Of a stretch of DNA of 31,854 bases, positions 9,601-19,039 are shown piece after piece. Numbering within the stretch: position 1 is the first letter of the stretch; each line of letters starts with the position of its first letter. The notes beneath the pieces were generated by a model. It was not told the origin of the DNA. It saw only the letters and a program-made list of their open reading frames with translations, and did no database searches. Location: the NCBI GenBank assembly GCA_049999725.1, contig JBNGIS010034477.1:1-31854 (forward strand). Reading direction: 5' to 3'. Source of the stretch: Haplomitrium mnioides. Its lineage: Eukaryota > Marchantiophyta > Haplomitriopsida > Calobryales. The translations under genes were made by a program, and so were the position numbers.

Positions 9601-10339
9601 GAAGAAGCATGTAAAGGTACGAGATCAGGCATCTCACACCTAAGGATTTTTTGATGAGATACATATGCACTGATACATGAGGAGCTGAGGAGAAGGCTGG
9701 ACAAAAAGTTTGGCACAAGCACCTTCTCAAGATATCAACCTAGAATCAAGGAAATTTTCTTCTAAACCACAAATCATGAAAAATCATCTGCAACAAGGAA
9801 GATTATCTGCAGCAGAGATGTCATTCTTAAAGAGACCAAATCCTGAATCCAAAATGGAAGCTGAGCCATCAAATGGGAGACAACTAATATTAGACATCCA
9901 AGATGAATCTGAGAGTGCAGGTTCAAGCATGAGGATATCATAGCCAAAGGACAGAGAGGTCCAATAAGAAAGGCACAAGGATTATCTTAACAAGTAGGAG
10001 GATGGAAAAGATTCTGATACAAAATCTAATGGGCCCAGAAGATCAGGCAGAATTTAAAGACAACAAGAATTCTATGGCATTGAAAAAGGCATGTCTGCCT
10101 CAGAAAATGGTGAGACAAGGAGCTTGTTAGTTTTCAATGTGTAGAAGACAAAGTTTTTGCATGGTAGCCAGAATTGGGGATAAGGATCCCACAACCCTCA
10201 AGGAAGAGCTTTTGAGCCAAAACACTAAGGATCAACAGACACCTATAGCAGAGGAACTGTGCTCCACAAAACCACACCTAGAGGCTTGTAAGACTGGAGC
10301 AAGGAGGAAAAGCAATAAGCTACATAGTGATTTTTCAAG

Positions 10340-10602
10340 ATAGCAAGGGGATTCACCAAAGTAGAAGACCTGGACAACAATGAAAAATTTTCCAGATGTA
10401 AGCAAAGTTTACCTCCATCAGATACCTATTGGCACTTGCAGCAAAGCATAGTTAGAAAGATGGAAAGTAGAACAAATGGATGTCAAGACAAAAGATCTTG
10501 ATAAATAAGTCTTCATGAAGCAACTAAAAGATGTGGCTCAAGGAGACAAGAATAGATGGATGTCAAGATAGTTGATCTTGATGAAGAAGTTTCATAAGTC
10601 GG
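10340..10602 (+). pseudogene. Element C reverse transcriptase, N-terminal part only, with 80-bp duplication
   Basis: IARGFTKVEDLDNNEKFS (about 10340-10393) matches the conserved start of copia RT (ARGFxQxxGxDYxETFSP). VEQMDVKTKDLDK (about 10467-10505) is the palm segment in which MDVKTAFL normally carries the first catalytic Asp. The block repeats 80 bases later with MDVKIVDLDEEVS from 10556, so MDVK starts at both 10476 and 10556. All RT sequence after this point, including the YVDD box, is missing. The text jumps into an inverted fragment at 10603. Confidence 0.75.
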
Positions 10603-10684
10603 CTTGATTGTCCTTGCTTGCAATAATCTGCACAAAAAAAGTCTCATTGTGTTGCTCATGAGTAAAAAGGAATTTCAACGTAAT
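10603..10684 (-). repeat. Inverted fragment of the copia RNase H C-terminal region
   Basis: The reverse complement of this ~80-bp block matches 23927-24010 of the same element nearly base for base (shared word TTTTTACTCATGAGCAACAC). That block encodes FTHEQHDETIYVQ and AIAGKENQ in the sense direction. It therefore sits backwards between the RT start and the RNase H start, replacing the lost RT palm. Confidence 0.85.
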
Positions 10685-10801
10685 GTTGAATTTCATTGCT
10701 TATATTGATGCTGGATATGTATCTGATCCAAATGATGCAAAATCACAATCTAGCAATGTGTTCCTATATGGCTCTATTGCTATATCTTGGAAGAGTACTA
10801 A
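10683..10801 (+). pseudogene. Element C RNase H, 5' half (interrupted by element D)
   Basis: AYIDAGYVSDPNDAKSQSSN followed by VFLYGSIAISWKST is a typical copia RNase H start: the catalytic Asp lies in YIDAGY (usually YSDADW) and DAKSQSS matches DRKSTSG. Element D is inserted right after the Lys-Ser-Thr codons. The remaining codons (Lys-Gln onward) resume at 23710, so the two halves belong to one gene split by the 12.9-kb insertion. Confidence 0.88.
10797..10801. repeat. Probable target-site duplication of element D, left copy (ACTAA)
   Basis: ACTAA precedes the terminal TG of element D. At the other end ACCAA (23708-23712) follows the terminal CA. Four of five bases agree, and the copia RNase H reading continues across the site if one copy is removed. 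Confidence 0.75.
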
Positions 10802-13398
10802 TGTCGCTCCCTTGTTCCAGACCTTAACCTTTCCAGCCACCTCTTTGGAGGCACGGGAGGACATATTATGGGCTTTCAGGTTCTTTTCTGAGATGGCCCC
10901 TTGCCAGTTACCACTTTCAGACCTTAAGGGTTCTCCCTTCCCTTACAGGCCTTATATGCACCACTCACTCTCTTCTGATTGCACTCAAGTCAGTTGCTTA
11001 CACACCCCGAGGTCCACATTCATAACCCCCCCAGCTGTGCTTTGTGTAACTCTTTCACTTTATTCCAATGGCCCTATGACTCAGGCCCTGCCACCTTATT
11101 TGTGCTTGGGGTAGAATGGGTGCTGTGACCTAGACCAATGTACAACACAATAGGATTGGACTCCCCCTACCAGGGTTGTCACTGAGCAAGTAAAGTTGAT
11201 CATAAGAGGTACTAATTCCTAACTATGCAACAAGATTAGGAGTAGAGAGCATTCACCCCTAGGGTATTAGAACCATGTCAAGGGATTGGACTCCCCCTCC
11301 AAGGCTTCTCCAAGGTCTGCTCAACTGTCCTGATGTAGCCTAATCTAGAATGTCCTTTGAATACAAATGCAAAAAGGAAATCTAACTTCACATATATGCA
11401 CAAACACTTTATACAAAATATTGCAAAGAGAAATAGAGTCCTTGAAGGCCCTCTGGACTGACCCACCAACTCGAACTTCCCTTCTGAATCCATGGTTGCC
11501 TTCCAGCCTTCCAACCAACTCACCCACACACCCTTCTCTCTAGATAGTTTTCTACTTCCATCGCTAGAAGCCCTGGATTTACTTCCTCAGGATTGGAAGA
11601 GGATTTCTTTCACCCCCACCTCTGGGAGACAATCTTCTCGACTGCATGTAGCTCACTCTACCCCGAGCCTCGACGGGTCCTCCTCCGCAATGCGTAGGCA
11701 CTAACCCATCCCCCCCTCTCAGCTCCACTTGAAGAATCACACCAGAGTGTACTATGAACACTCTAGGCTGATGCGCTTGCACAAAGAATGCAGGGACAAC
11801 TCCAAGCTCCTCACTTGGCAGCCTCCCCCAAGTTCTCAACAGGCAAGAATCCCTTCTAGCTCACGTATCAGTCCACCTCCGCTCTGGTCCACTTACAAAG
11901 ACGAGTTCACCTGGATCGCTCAAGCATCCAGAGCTCCTCACTCTGTGATTCTCGGCTCCCCTCTAGTCCACCTCCAAATCTCCGCTTGCCCTTTGGAGCT
12001 AGTTCACCCGCTTCACGTAGCTTTGCACCGAATTCTTTCTCCTACCTTACCTTGTTGCGAAATCCTTGTCTAGAGGTCGCTGTCGCATTCCTGCAATTGC
12101 TCGTGCATCAACATGAACAAATTCGGAGGCCCTCGATGTATATTCCCCCCCCTTCCCCCAACGCGTTGATCCCTCGAGCTTGATCCGAAGAATAGTCGTT
12201 AATCCCATTGGCTCGGAATAAGGGGTGACGACGCATGTCCCGCGAGGTCGTTATTCCCGTTACATCGGAATGAAAGAAGACGCCGCGTGTCCTGTCAGTT
12301 GGTTAGGAAAATCTAAGTACAACAGTAACACAACAGGGAGTCCAAAGAATCTTGCGGAGTGAGATTCCGCAGATTCTTGCGGAGTCATGTCCAAAGGGTT
12401 CTTCGGAACAGAGTTCCGAAGTGCCCCGTGGAACCTAGTCCACGGAATCTTTGCAAATTCCCCCACAAATCCCAAATGATCCTCCGCGCTCCACGTCATC
12501 CGCAGCTGCGCCGTCCGATGTCGCCCCACAAGGAGGTAGGCGGACCGTCGCGCTGACCCCCTCTTACGAAGTTGACCCGTTCGTGGCCCGAGGTCCGATG
12601 AGCTCCTACCTGCGGTCGCGTGTCTTCTGACTTGGTCGAGGCTCCCGGAGTCGCCATGTCATCCGAAGGCCGCCGTCTGTCGCCACCCCGCAAATGGGTA
12701 GGCGAACCATCGGGCTGACCTTTCTCCGAGGTTGACCCACGGAAAGCCCTCCGAGCTTCTCAGGGCGCCACGTTGTCTGACGCCGCCCCGCAAGGGGGTA
12801 GGCAGACCGTCGCGCTGACCCCCTCTTTCGAAGTTGACCCGTGGACTTCCTTCTCATTTGTTTTTATTGCCAAAAACCTCTACGGACTCCTTGCCCTCAC
12901 CACGTCATCCGAAGAACACCTCCTTGCCGAATAAAAACTATGCCGATGTTGCCATTTCGTCATTCCTTCAAGACGAGAACAATGCGCGCGCCCGAGGCTC
13001 CCTTCGTTAAGTTTTCCAAAAGCTTGATATAAGAACTACAAGGCCCCTTTGAACCGTTTGCCCCTCTGTCAAACTTTCGGATGCCGGGACCATACCTCGT
13101 CGAACTTTCTCCCTTGGTTATGTCGAATCTGCATAGAATCATCCTTTCGGCTCCGCTTGCTCCTCCACCGATCGGTGCTGTGCTGAGTTGTTTTTTCGGC
13201 CGTCCTCATTTTGCTTCCTGATTCTTCAATAAATCGCTTTTTCAGTGTATCCTTCTTCTCCTCTAGCCGGATCGGTGATATATCGCCCTTCTGGCTCAGC
13301 CTTCTTCCCGTTGGACGGTTCGCGATGGATCACCATTGCAGCACTCCCGCTCTCCGTCTGACTGGATCCTCAATGTGTCACCCTTTTGGTTTCCGCCG
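10802..13398 (-). repeat. Element D 3' LTR, truncated (about 2.6 of 3.7 kb)
   Basis: It aligns along its whole length with 20000-22598 (shared words include TCTTTGGAGGCA near the outer end and AAGCTTGATATAAGAAC near 13018). At 13398 the alignment stops inside CACCCTT...GGTTTCCGC. The equivalent of 22599-23707, the first ~1.1 kb of U3 in coding orientation, is missing, and integrase sequence is joined instead. It retains three diverged copies of a GTAGGCGGACCGTCGCGCTG block at 12536, 12698 and 12798. Open frames in both strands here are by-products of high G+C. Confidence 0.88.
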
Positions 13399-13427
13399 AA
13401 AGGGTGGTTGAAGATCAGAGCACCTAT
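13399..13427 (+). other. Rearrangement scar: 29-bp integrase snippet between LTR and palindrome
   Basis: GAAAGGGTGGTTGAAGATCA (13399-13418) and the following GAGCAC match the integrase region reading ERVAEDQS found again at about 13999 (plus) and about 14700 (minus). Here it is spliced directly to the LTR break on one side and to a different integrase position on the other. It reads ERVVEDQST, then jumps. Confidence 0.7.
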
Positions 13428-14329
13428 AGAGGCCTGCAGCAAACCAGCATCATTCTCTGGTGCTCATCATCCCCTTGGTGCCATTTTAGAAGTGGGGGAT
13501 TGACTTCATCGGTCCCATTGCACCTTCCACTCGGAAGGGCAACAAGTACATTTTGTTGGCCGCAAATTATGCCACAAAGTGGGTGGAGGCCAGAGCAACT
13601 AGGAAGGATGATGCCAAGACAGTGGCAGCCTTCCTCTATGAGCAGACATTCTACAGGTTCGGGCCTCCTTTGGAGCTGGTCAGCGACCAGAGGACACACT
13701 TCATCAATCAAGTAATCAAAGACTTGACCAATTGGTATCTGGTCAAGTACAGAAGGACTACAGCTTACCACCCCAAGGCTAATGGCCTAACAGAAAGGGC
13801 CAATGGAATCATGGGGAAAATACTCAGTAAGACAATAGCAGCAAACAAAGCGGATTGGGACCTGAAGCTGCTCACTATCACCCATGCCTACAATTTAGCT
13901 TACAAGACCACAACAAGGCATAGTCCTTACTTTTTGGTCTTTGGACAACATGTTGGTGCTAGTGGAGTATGAGGTACCCACCAGAAGAATGATGGAGCAG
14001 GAAAGAGTGGCTGAAGATCAAAGCAAAAGGGAGAGGCTCTATCAGCTGGAGGGTTTGGAAGAAACCAGTGAGTTATCCCAAGGGAGGTTGGAGCACCAAC
14101 ATGAGTTTAGGAAGAGGCAGCATGATAAGAGGCTCAAACTAGCTGACCTCTGGGAGGGAAATCTAGTGTTGTTATATGACAGCAGGTTTGTGCATTTTCT
14201 TGGAAAATTGCACACAAGATGGATGGGGCCATTCACTCTGAAGAAGCTTTATAGGAATGGGTCATCAGAGCTGGAGACGCTGGAGGGTCACAAGTTCGCC
14301 AATAGGGTGCACTTCGATAGGTTGAAGAG
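13428..14329 (+). pseudogene. Element D integrase, inverted extra copy (left palindrome arm)
   Basis: It reads forward as IDFIGPIAPSTRKGNKYIL, YATKWVEA, LELVSDQRTHFINQ and TAYHPKANGLTERANG. The DD35E triad of the integrase core is complete in one open frame: Asp 13502-13504, Asp 13685-13687, Glu 13793-13795, with 35 residues between the last two. The C-terminal domain (LVLLYDSRFVHF, HTRWMGPFTLKKL) continues after a frameshift near 13945-13965. It lacks the zinc-binding N-terminus and any start region, so it is an inverted partial duplicate, not an independent gene. It faces the minus-strand copy head to head. Confidence 0.88.
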
Positions 14330-15261
14330 ATACGAGAATCAGGAGGAACCGGAGAAACCTCTTCAGCCTGTCGAAGTGCACCTTGTTGGCAAACTTGTGA
14401 CCCTCCAGCGTCTCCAGCTCTGATGACCCATTCCTGTGAAGCTTCTTCAGAATGAATGGCCCCATCCATCTTGTGTGCAATTTTCCAAGAAAATGCACAA
14501 ACCTGCTGTCATATAACAACACTAGATTTCCCTCCCGGAGGTCAGCTGGTTTGAGCCTCTTGCCATGCTGCCTCTTCCTAAGCTCATGTTGGTGCTCCAA
14601 CCTCCCTTGGGATAACTCACTAGTTTCTTCCAAACCCTCCAGCTGATAGAGCCTCTCCCTTGTGCTCTGATCTTCAGCCACTCTTTCCTGCTCCAGCATT
14701 CTTCTGGTGGGTACCTCATACTCCACTAGCACTAGGGCATGTTGTTCAAAGACCAAAAAGTAAGGACTATGCCCTGTTGTGGTCTTGTAAGCCAAATTAT
14801 AAGCATGGGTGGCAGTGAGCAGCTTCAGGTCCCAATCCGCTTTGTTTGCTGCTATTGTCTTGTTGAGTATTTTCCCCATGATTCCATTGGCCTTTTTTGT
14901 TAGGCCATTAGCCTTGGGGTGGTAAGCTGTGGTCCTTCTGTGCTTGACCAAGTACCGATTGGTCAAGTCTTTGATTATTTGATTGATGAAGTGTGTCGTC
15001 TGATCGCTGACCAGCTCCAAAGGAGGCCCAAACCTGTAGAACGTCTGCTCATAGAGGAAGGCTGCCACTATCTTGGCATCATCCTTCCTAGTTGCTTTGG
15101 CCTCCACCCACTTTGTGGCATAATTTGTGGCCAACAGAATGTACCTGTTGCCCTTCCGAGTGAAGGTGCAATGGGACCAATGAAGTCAATTCCCCACTTC
15201 TAAAATGGCGCCAAGGGGATGATAGACACCAGAGAATGATGTTGGTTTGCTACAGGCCTCT
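13428..15261. repeat. Large inverted repeat (palindrome): ~902-bp arms, 29-bp spacer
   Basis: Left arm 13428-14329 is the reverse complement of right arm 14359-15261, with a 29-base spacer at 14330-14358. I checked anchors at the inner end (GTGCAC at 14307 and 14376), in the middle (GGCC at 13558 and 15129) and at the outer end (AGAGGCCTG at 13428, CAGGCCTCT at 15253). Over about 285 bases compared by eye there were roughly 17 differences (~94% identity), plus a few small indels. A transcript through it could fold into a long hairpin. Confidence 0.92.
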
Positions 15262-15403
15262 CTGTCATTTGGCATGCATCACATCTCCTTACCCAAAAAT
15301 GCACATCCTTGTGCAAAGTGGGCCACCAATACCCTGCATCTAGAACCTTCTTTATGGTGGTGTCAGCAACAAAGTGGCCTTCCACCTCTTCTCCGTGGAG
15401 CAT
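14359..15403 (-). pseudogene. Element D integrase (right palindrome arm plus zinc domain)
   Basis: On the minus strand this starts with the zinc-binding domain VEGHFVADTTIKKVL, AGYWWPTLHKDV, VRRCDACQ (15403-15200). It continues into the catalytic core (SDQTTHFINQ, Asp 15003-15005) and the C-terminal domain (LVLLYDSRFVHF, HTRWMGPFILKKL). The catalytic Glu is Lys here (AAA, 14895-14897, in GLTKKANG), whereas the inverted copy keeps Glu. One base is missing near 15160 relative to the other arm, shifting frame just after the first Asp. The open frame runs on past 14359 into the antisense of the other arm; those last ~30 codons are not integrase. Confidence 0.9.
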
Positions 15404-15757
15404 CTACATCACCACTGTAGACTGATCCCGCTCTAAGCAGCGTCTGATCATCCCATCATATCCTCTCTTGTGTAATATACCTTTAATCAAGAAGTATGGT
15501 CTCACCTTCCTGAGGAACACGACAGCCTCTTCTCTGCTGCTGCCATGTGGGAGTTGAGCGGAGCTGAGGAATTTAGTGATGCGGGCGTACTATGTGGCCC
15601 TCGTCACTTTCACTTGGAAGAGGTGTTCATCCGAGAATTCATCTCCCACATGTTGCTGGTTGACACGCCCTACAATCCTGGAGAAGAAGTCTGCATTGAT
15701 GTGCTTCTTCCCAAGCTTGATCTTGACCTCAAAGTTAAATTCGTGCAATATAAGTAT

Positions 15758-16093
15758 CTATCTTGCAATTCGACCGATGATGTTAGGCTTGTTCACCATG
15801 TACTTGAGCGCATTGTTATCCGTGTGGAATATCACTTTATGCTGCAACAAGTAATGCTTGAACTTCTTCAGGGCATATATGATTCCCAGAGCCTTCCGAT
15901 CTGTTGTAGAGTAGTTCTTCTTTGCTGATGCTAGCAACCTACTGGCAAAGTAGATGGGTTGGTCACGTCCGTGATCATCCATCTGGGATAGCACTGCTCC
16001 AATGCAGAACCCAGATACATCAATCATCACATGGAAGTCCCTTCTCCAGTTGGGAGGGACTAACACATAGGCACTGGCCAACCTCTTCTTCAA
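15758..16093 (-). pseudogene. Element D RNase H
   Basis: WRRDFHVMIDVSGFCIGAVL carries the first catalytic Asp (16019-16021), NYSTTDRKALGIIYALKKF the second acidic region, and HYLLQHKVIFHTDNNALKYM the third Asp. VNKPNIIGRIAR closes the domain. The usual TEREAL is TDRKAL, so the middle acidic position is altered. The frame is open for 112 codons, the best preserved stretch of this pol. It lies between RT (upstream on the minus strand) and integrase. Confidence 0.9.
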
Positions 16094-17100
16094 TTCCCTA
16101 AAACTTTCCAGTCTTTCAAGAATGGCCTCAAATGTGCTACCCCCTTGGTCATTTGGGTGAAGGGCAGAGCCACTGAGGCGAATTGGTTGATGAATCGTCT
16201 ATGGTATCCAACACACCTCAGGAAGCCTTGCACCTCCTTTAGACTGGTAGGAAGAGCCACATTCAACAGTTGGTGATCTTCTCTTGATCCACCTCAATGC
16301 CTCTGTTGGAAATTCAGTGTCCGAGGAGTATCCCCTCCTTTATCCCAAAGAAGCACTTGCTTGGGTGCAGCCTCAGCCCAGTTTCCCTGCACCTCTGGAG
16401 GGTGAGCCTCACATCCCGCTCATGGTCCTCTAGCTTGCCATACACCACGAAATTGTTGATGAACACCTCCAGGAGTTTCCTGAGGTAGTCGTGGAAGATG
16501 TCATCCTTTGGAAAGTACCTGGTGCATTGCACAAGCCAAATGGCATCCTCTTGAAAGCAAACAACCCCCATTCCATGGTGAATGTTGTCTTGAGATGATC
16601 TTCCTCCCGGATCCAAATCTGGTTATACCCCAAGTACCCATCCAGAAAACTGTATACCTCCTACCCTGCCACCAAGTCCAACACCCCAAATGTGAAGGAC
16701 AATGGATAGTCATCTTTCTTCGTGGCCTCATTCAGTTTCTAGAAATCTTGGCAGACACAGATTTTCTTCTCCTCATCATGTCCCACCTTTTTGGGTACCA
16801 CTACCAGTGGCGACACCCACTCACTGTTGAGGACATGATAGATGAAGTTTGCCTCCAGGAGCTTGTCTATCTCCTCCTTCACCAGTAGGGAGAATCAAGG
16901 ATTCATCCGATATTGTCGTTGGCGCACTGGGATTGCTGTGGGCTCTAGGTCAATCCTATGCTCTCCCAATTTTCTTGGGACTCTCTTCAGATCTACATCA
17001 CTCCAAGTGAAGGCGTCACTGTAATTGTGTAGGAGCTTGGTGAGGGTCTGCTCCGCTTTCTTGGTCAATCGGGATCCAATATGGAAGGTGTGTCCCTCTC
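16094..17100 (-). pseudogene. Element D reverse transcriptase, both catalytic Asp changed
   Basis: Minus-strand order: DAFTWSDVDLKRVPRKLGEH, IDLEPTAIPVRQRQYRMNP (fingers start, near 16900), a SFLDGYLGYNQIWI-like segment near 16630-16660, FKRMPFGLCNAPGTFQRM, then KLLEVFINNFVVYGK and RLHPSKCFFGIKEGILLGH. The palm box expected to read xIDDF is INNF, with Asn codons at 16455-16457 and 16452-16454. Each is explained by G to A on the coding strand in a CG context. Several frameshifts (for example around 16500-16560) split the domain. It could not synthesise DNA. Confidence 0.9.
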
Positions 17101-17491
17101 GAACCACCAGCTGCTTGTGTTGGGCATCCCGCACCACCCCCATCTCGTTCCTTCCCATGTTGTCCCCTGCTGGCATCATAGTAGCCAGCCTCACTCCTTC
17201 CTTCCGATGGGCTTCTGTGGACCTCCCCGTGTCCGTTTCCTGCATCCGATGAGGTACTTTGGATATGTCCCCCCTTTGGATCATGGTGTCCTCATCTCCA
17301 ATCCGATCTTCTACGGACCCTCTCCACTGATGCTCTGTTCCGTCATATTTAGATAATTTGAGTTGATTGACAGACACCACACCCTCCTCCGACAGATCTT
17401 CCTTTGTCGCTTCACTCACCATCTGTACCCAGTAGTGGTACTTAGAATCTTCTTCTTCTTTGGACCACTCACTGTCGTACTCAACTTCCGA

Positions 17492-17975
17492 CTACGTTTC
17501 CTCCAGGTGAGGAACATGACCATAATGCACTGTCATTTTTTTAAGGCCGAACACCAGTGTAGAGTTCCCCGAGTTGTGCATTACTCTGGCCCCATATAGC
17601 CACGGCCTCCTGATCAACACTGGGTAAGGAGATGATCTGGCGGGTCGCATTACCAGGTAATTGAGCTTGAATTCTTTCCCTTCGATAAATGTTGGAATTT
17701 GTAGGAGAGAGCCCAATGTCTTTACGCGGGACCCATTTGCCAGCCTCATGATTCGGGCAGTGTGCTGGAATTCTGTGAATCCCAGCTTGTGAGTTGTCTC
17801 CTCCACCATGATGTTGACGCCTGCCCTTCCATCTACGGGCACCAAGGACAATGTGCAACCTACAATCTGGATGTCGATCTCAGGGGCCCTCTTGTCCTCA
17901 CAAACCAATTGCAAATCTGTTGGACCTCCCACCTTGGGTAGCCTCCTTCTCCTCTTCGCTCCCATCAGCAATTCT
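17492..17975 (-). pseudogene. Element D aspartic protease
   Basis: The reading LVPVDGRAGVNIMVEETTHKL places the active-site loop at 17825-17833 as Asp-Gly-Arg, where a small residue (Gly or Ser/Ala) is normal after Asp-Gly or Asp-Ser. The downstream PVLIRRPWLYGARV corresponds to the ILGRPWL-type motif that closes the retroprotease fold. The order gag, zinc knuckles, protease, RT on the minus strand is canonical. Upstream at about 18000-18100 lies YNIQANVRNCH followed by VGQLIKDSSLYRRQL, a conserved pre-protease segment of this class of element. Confidence 0.8.
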
Positions 17976-17999
17976 CAGAGTTGTCTTCGATACAGCGAG

Positions 18000-18966
18000 C
18001 TATCCTTGATAAGTTGGCCCACTGTGGCCATGACATGACAATTTCTTACGTTTGCTTGAATGTTGTAGGGGGTGGCTTTTGTCCCCTCTTCTGCAGCTGC
18101 AACTATCTTCTGTACCTCTTGGTTTTCCCCTACTGCTTTCGGACCTCCTTGAGGGTCTCTTCGGCTACCCGCTCTTCTTCCAGGGCCTCCAAAGCCTCCA
18201 ATTGCTTTCTCACCTAGTCCTGCTGCTTGGGGTAGAACCATTTTGGATTATCCCTTCGATAATCTGAATCGCTTTGAGGCAAGGTCGCTCGAGCCACTTC
18301 CTTCTTAGCTCTTTGCTCGAACTTCCTCTGGCTCATTTTTTGGTTCTTTGCTTCTGCTTGGGTCACCACTCGAAAACAATCCTCAGGAGTTGGCGTCTCC
18401 CAGCCCGACAATTCAGCTTCCTCCTCCATCTCCAGTGTGATCAGATTGACAATTGCGAGGGAAGGAGGATTTGCGCTTGGTCCAGAAGCAGCATCTGGCC
18501 TTCTGTTTGGGCAATTTACTGCTACATGCCCCTCCTTTTTGCATTGGAAGAACATGGAAGGAGGTTGGCCATAACCGCTCTTCCGCGGCTCCGAACAGCT
18601 AGATGAAATGTGACCAAGTTGGCAACAATTCCAACAGACCATAATTGTTGTCCTCGGAGACCGATTAGCATTCTACTGATTCATAGGCCATGCGTTTCCT
18701 CCTGCGGGCCTGCTCAAAATTGTCCGAGGTCCCCCACTGATTTGATACACTCTTTTTGGGGCCTCCTCCAGGACATATTCAACTTCCTCTCTCATGTACT
18801 CTGGCGCTTCTTCTCTCACGTAGTGCACAACATTGGTGTCATTCAGACATTCTTGGGGGGAATGTCCGTGCTGCTTGCATTGGACGCACCAGACTCCCAC
18901 TCTTCGGGTTGGCAGGGGCCAGCCCTCCGGCTTGATTCCTGCCAAGAGGATATTTATTGCCTCCAT
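18000..18966 (-). pseudogene. Element D gag C-terminus with three zinc knuckles
   Basis: Three CCHC-type RNA-binding knuckles are visible on the minus strand: CVQCKQHGHSPQEC (18847-18888), CWNCCQLGHISSSC (18595-18636) and FFQCKKEGHVAVNC (18511-18552). The last has lost its first Cys. Between and after them are acidic linkers (APEYMREEVEYVLEEAPK; LEMEEEAELSGWETP) and a charged, probably coiled-coil stretch (about 18130-18210) before the pre-protease segment. The knuckles would bind element RNA during packaging. Frame breaks near 18640-18670 and 18214 separate the pieces. Confidence 0.85.
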
Positions 18967-19039
18967 TTGGCGCTCAACTCCTCAATTCGATCCCTCCCTC
19001 TGGCTTCCTGCTTGCCTCAGGTTCGAGTTTAGCTTTCTT

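Larger units (their letters stand above)
8362..10801 (+). mobile_element. Element C: Ty1/copia retrotransposon, left segment
   Basis: Domain fragments appear in copia order: protease-like motif (about 8604-8796), integrase (about 9100-9560), RT fingers/palm start (10340-10600) and RNase H start (10683-10801). The RNase H then breaks exactly at the end of element D and resumes at 23708. Reading frames change every few dozen codons. The first 200 bases hold a Lys-rich reading (8392-8520) that could be the basic end of gag, but no zinc knuckle is visible. The 5' LTR and primer site of this element are not found in the window. Confidence 0.75.

Noticed and set aside
12260-13032. Several open frames on both strands in the G+C-rich DNA
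   Set aside because: They overlap each other inside the element D LTR and are not conserved as frames in the second LTR copy (21461-22162).
14265-14358. C-terminal extension of the minus-strand integrase open frame
   Set aside because: This part is antisense to the other palindrome arm and the spacer; the open frame past the arm is fortuitous.
17025-17599. Forward open frames opposite element D pol
   Set aside because: They are shadows of the minus-strand RT/protease region, which matches known domains in order.
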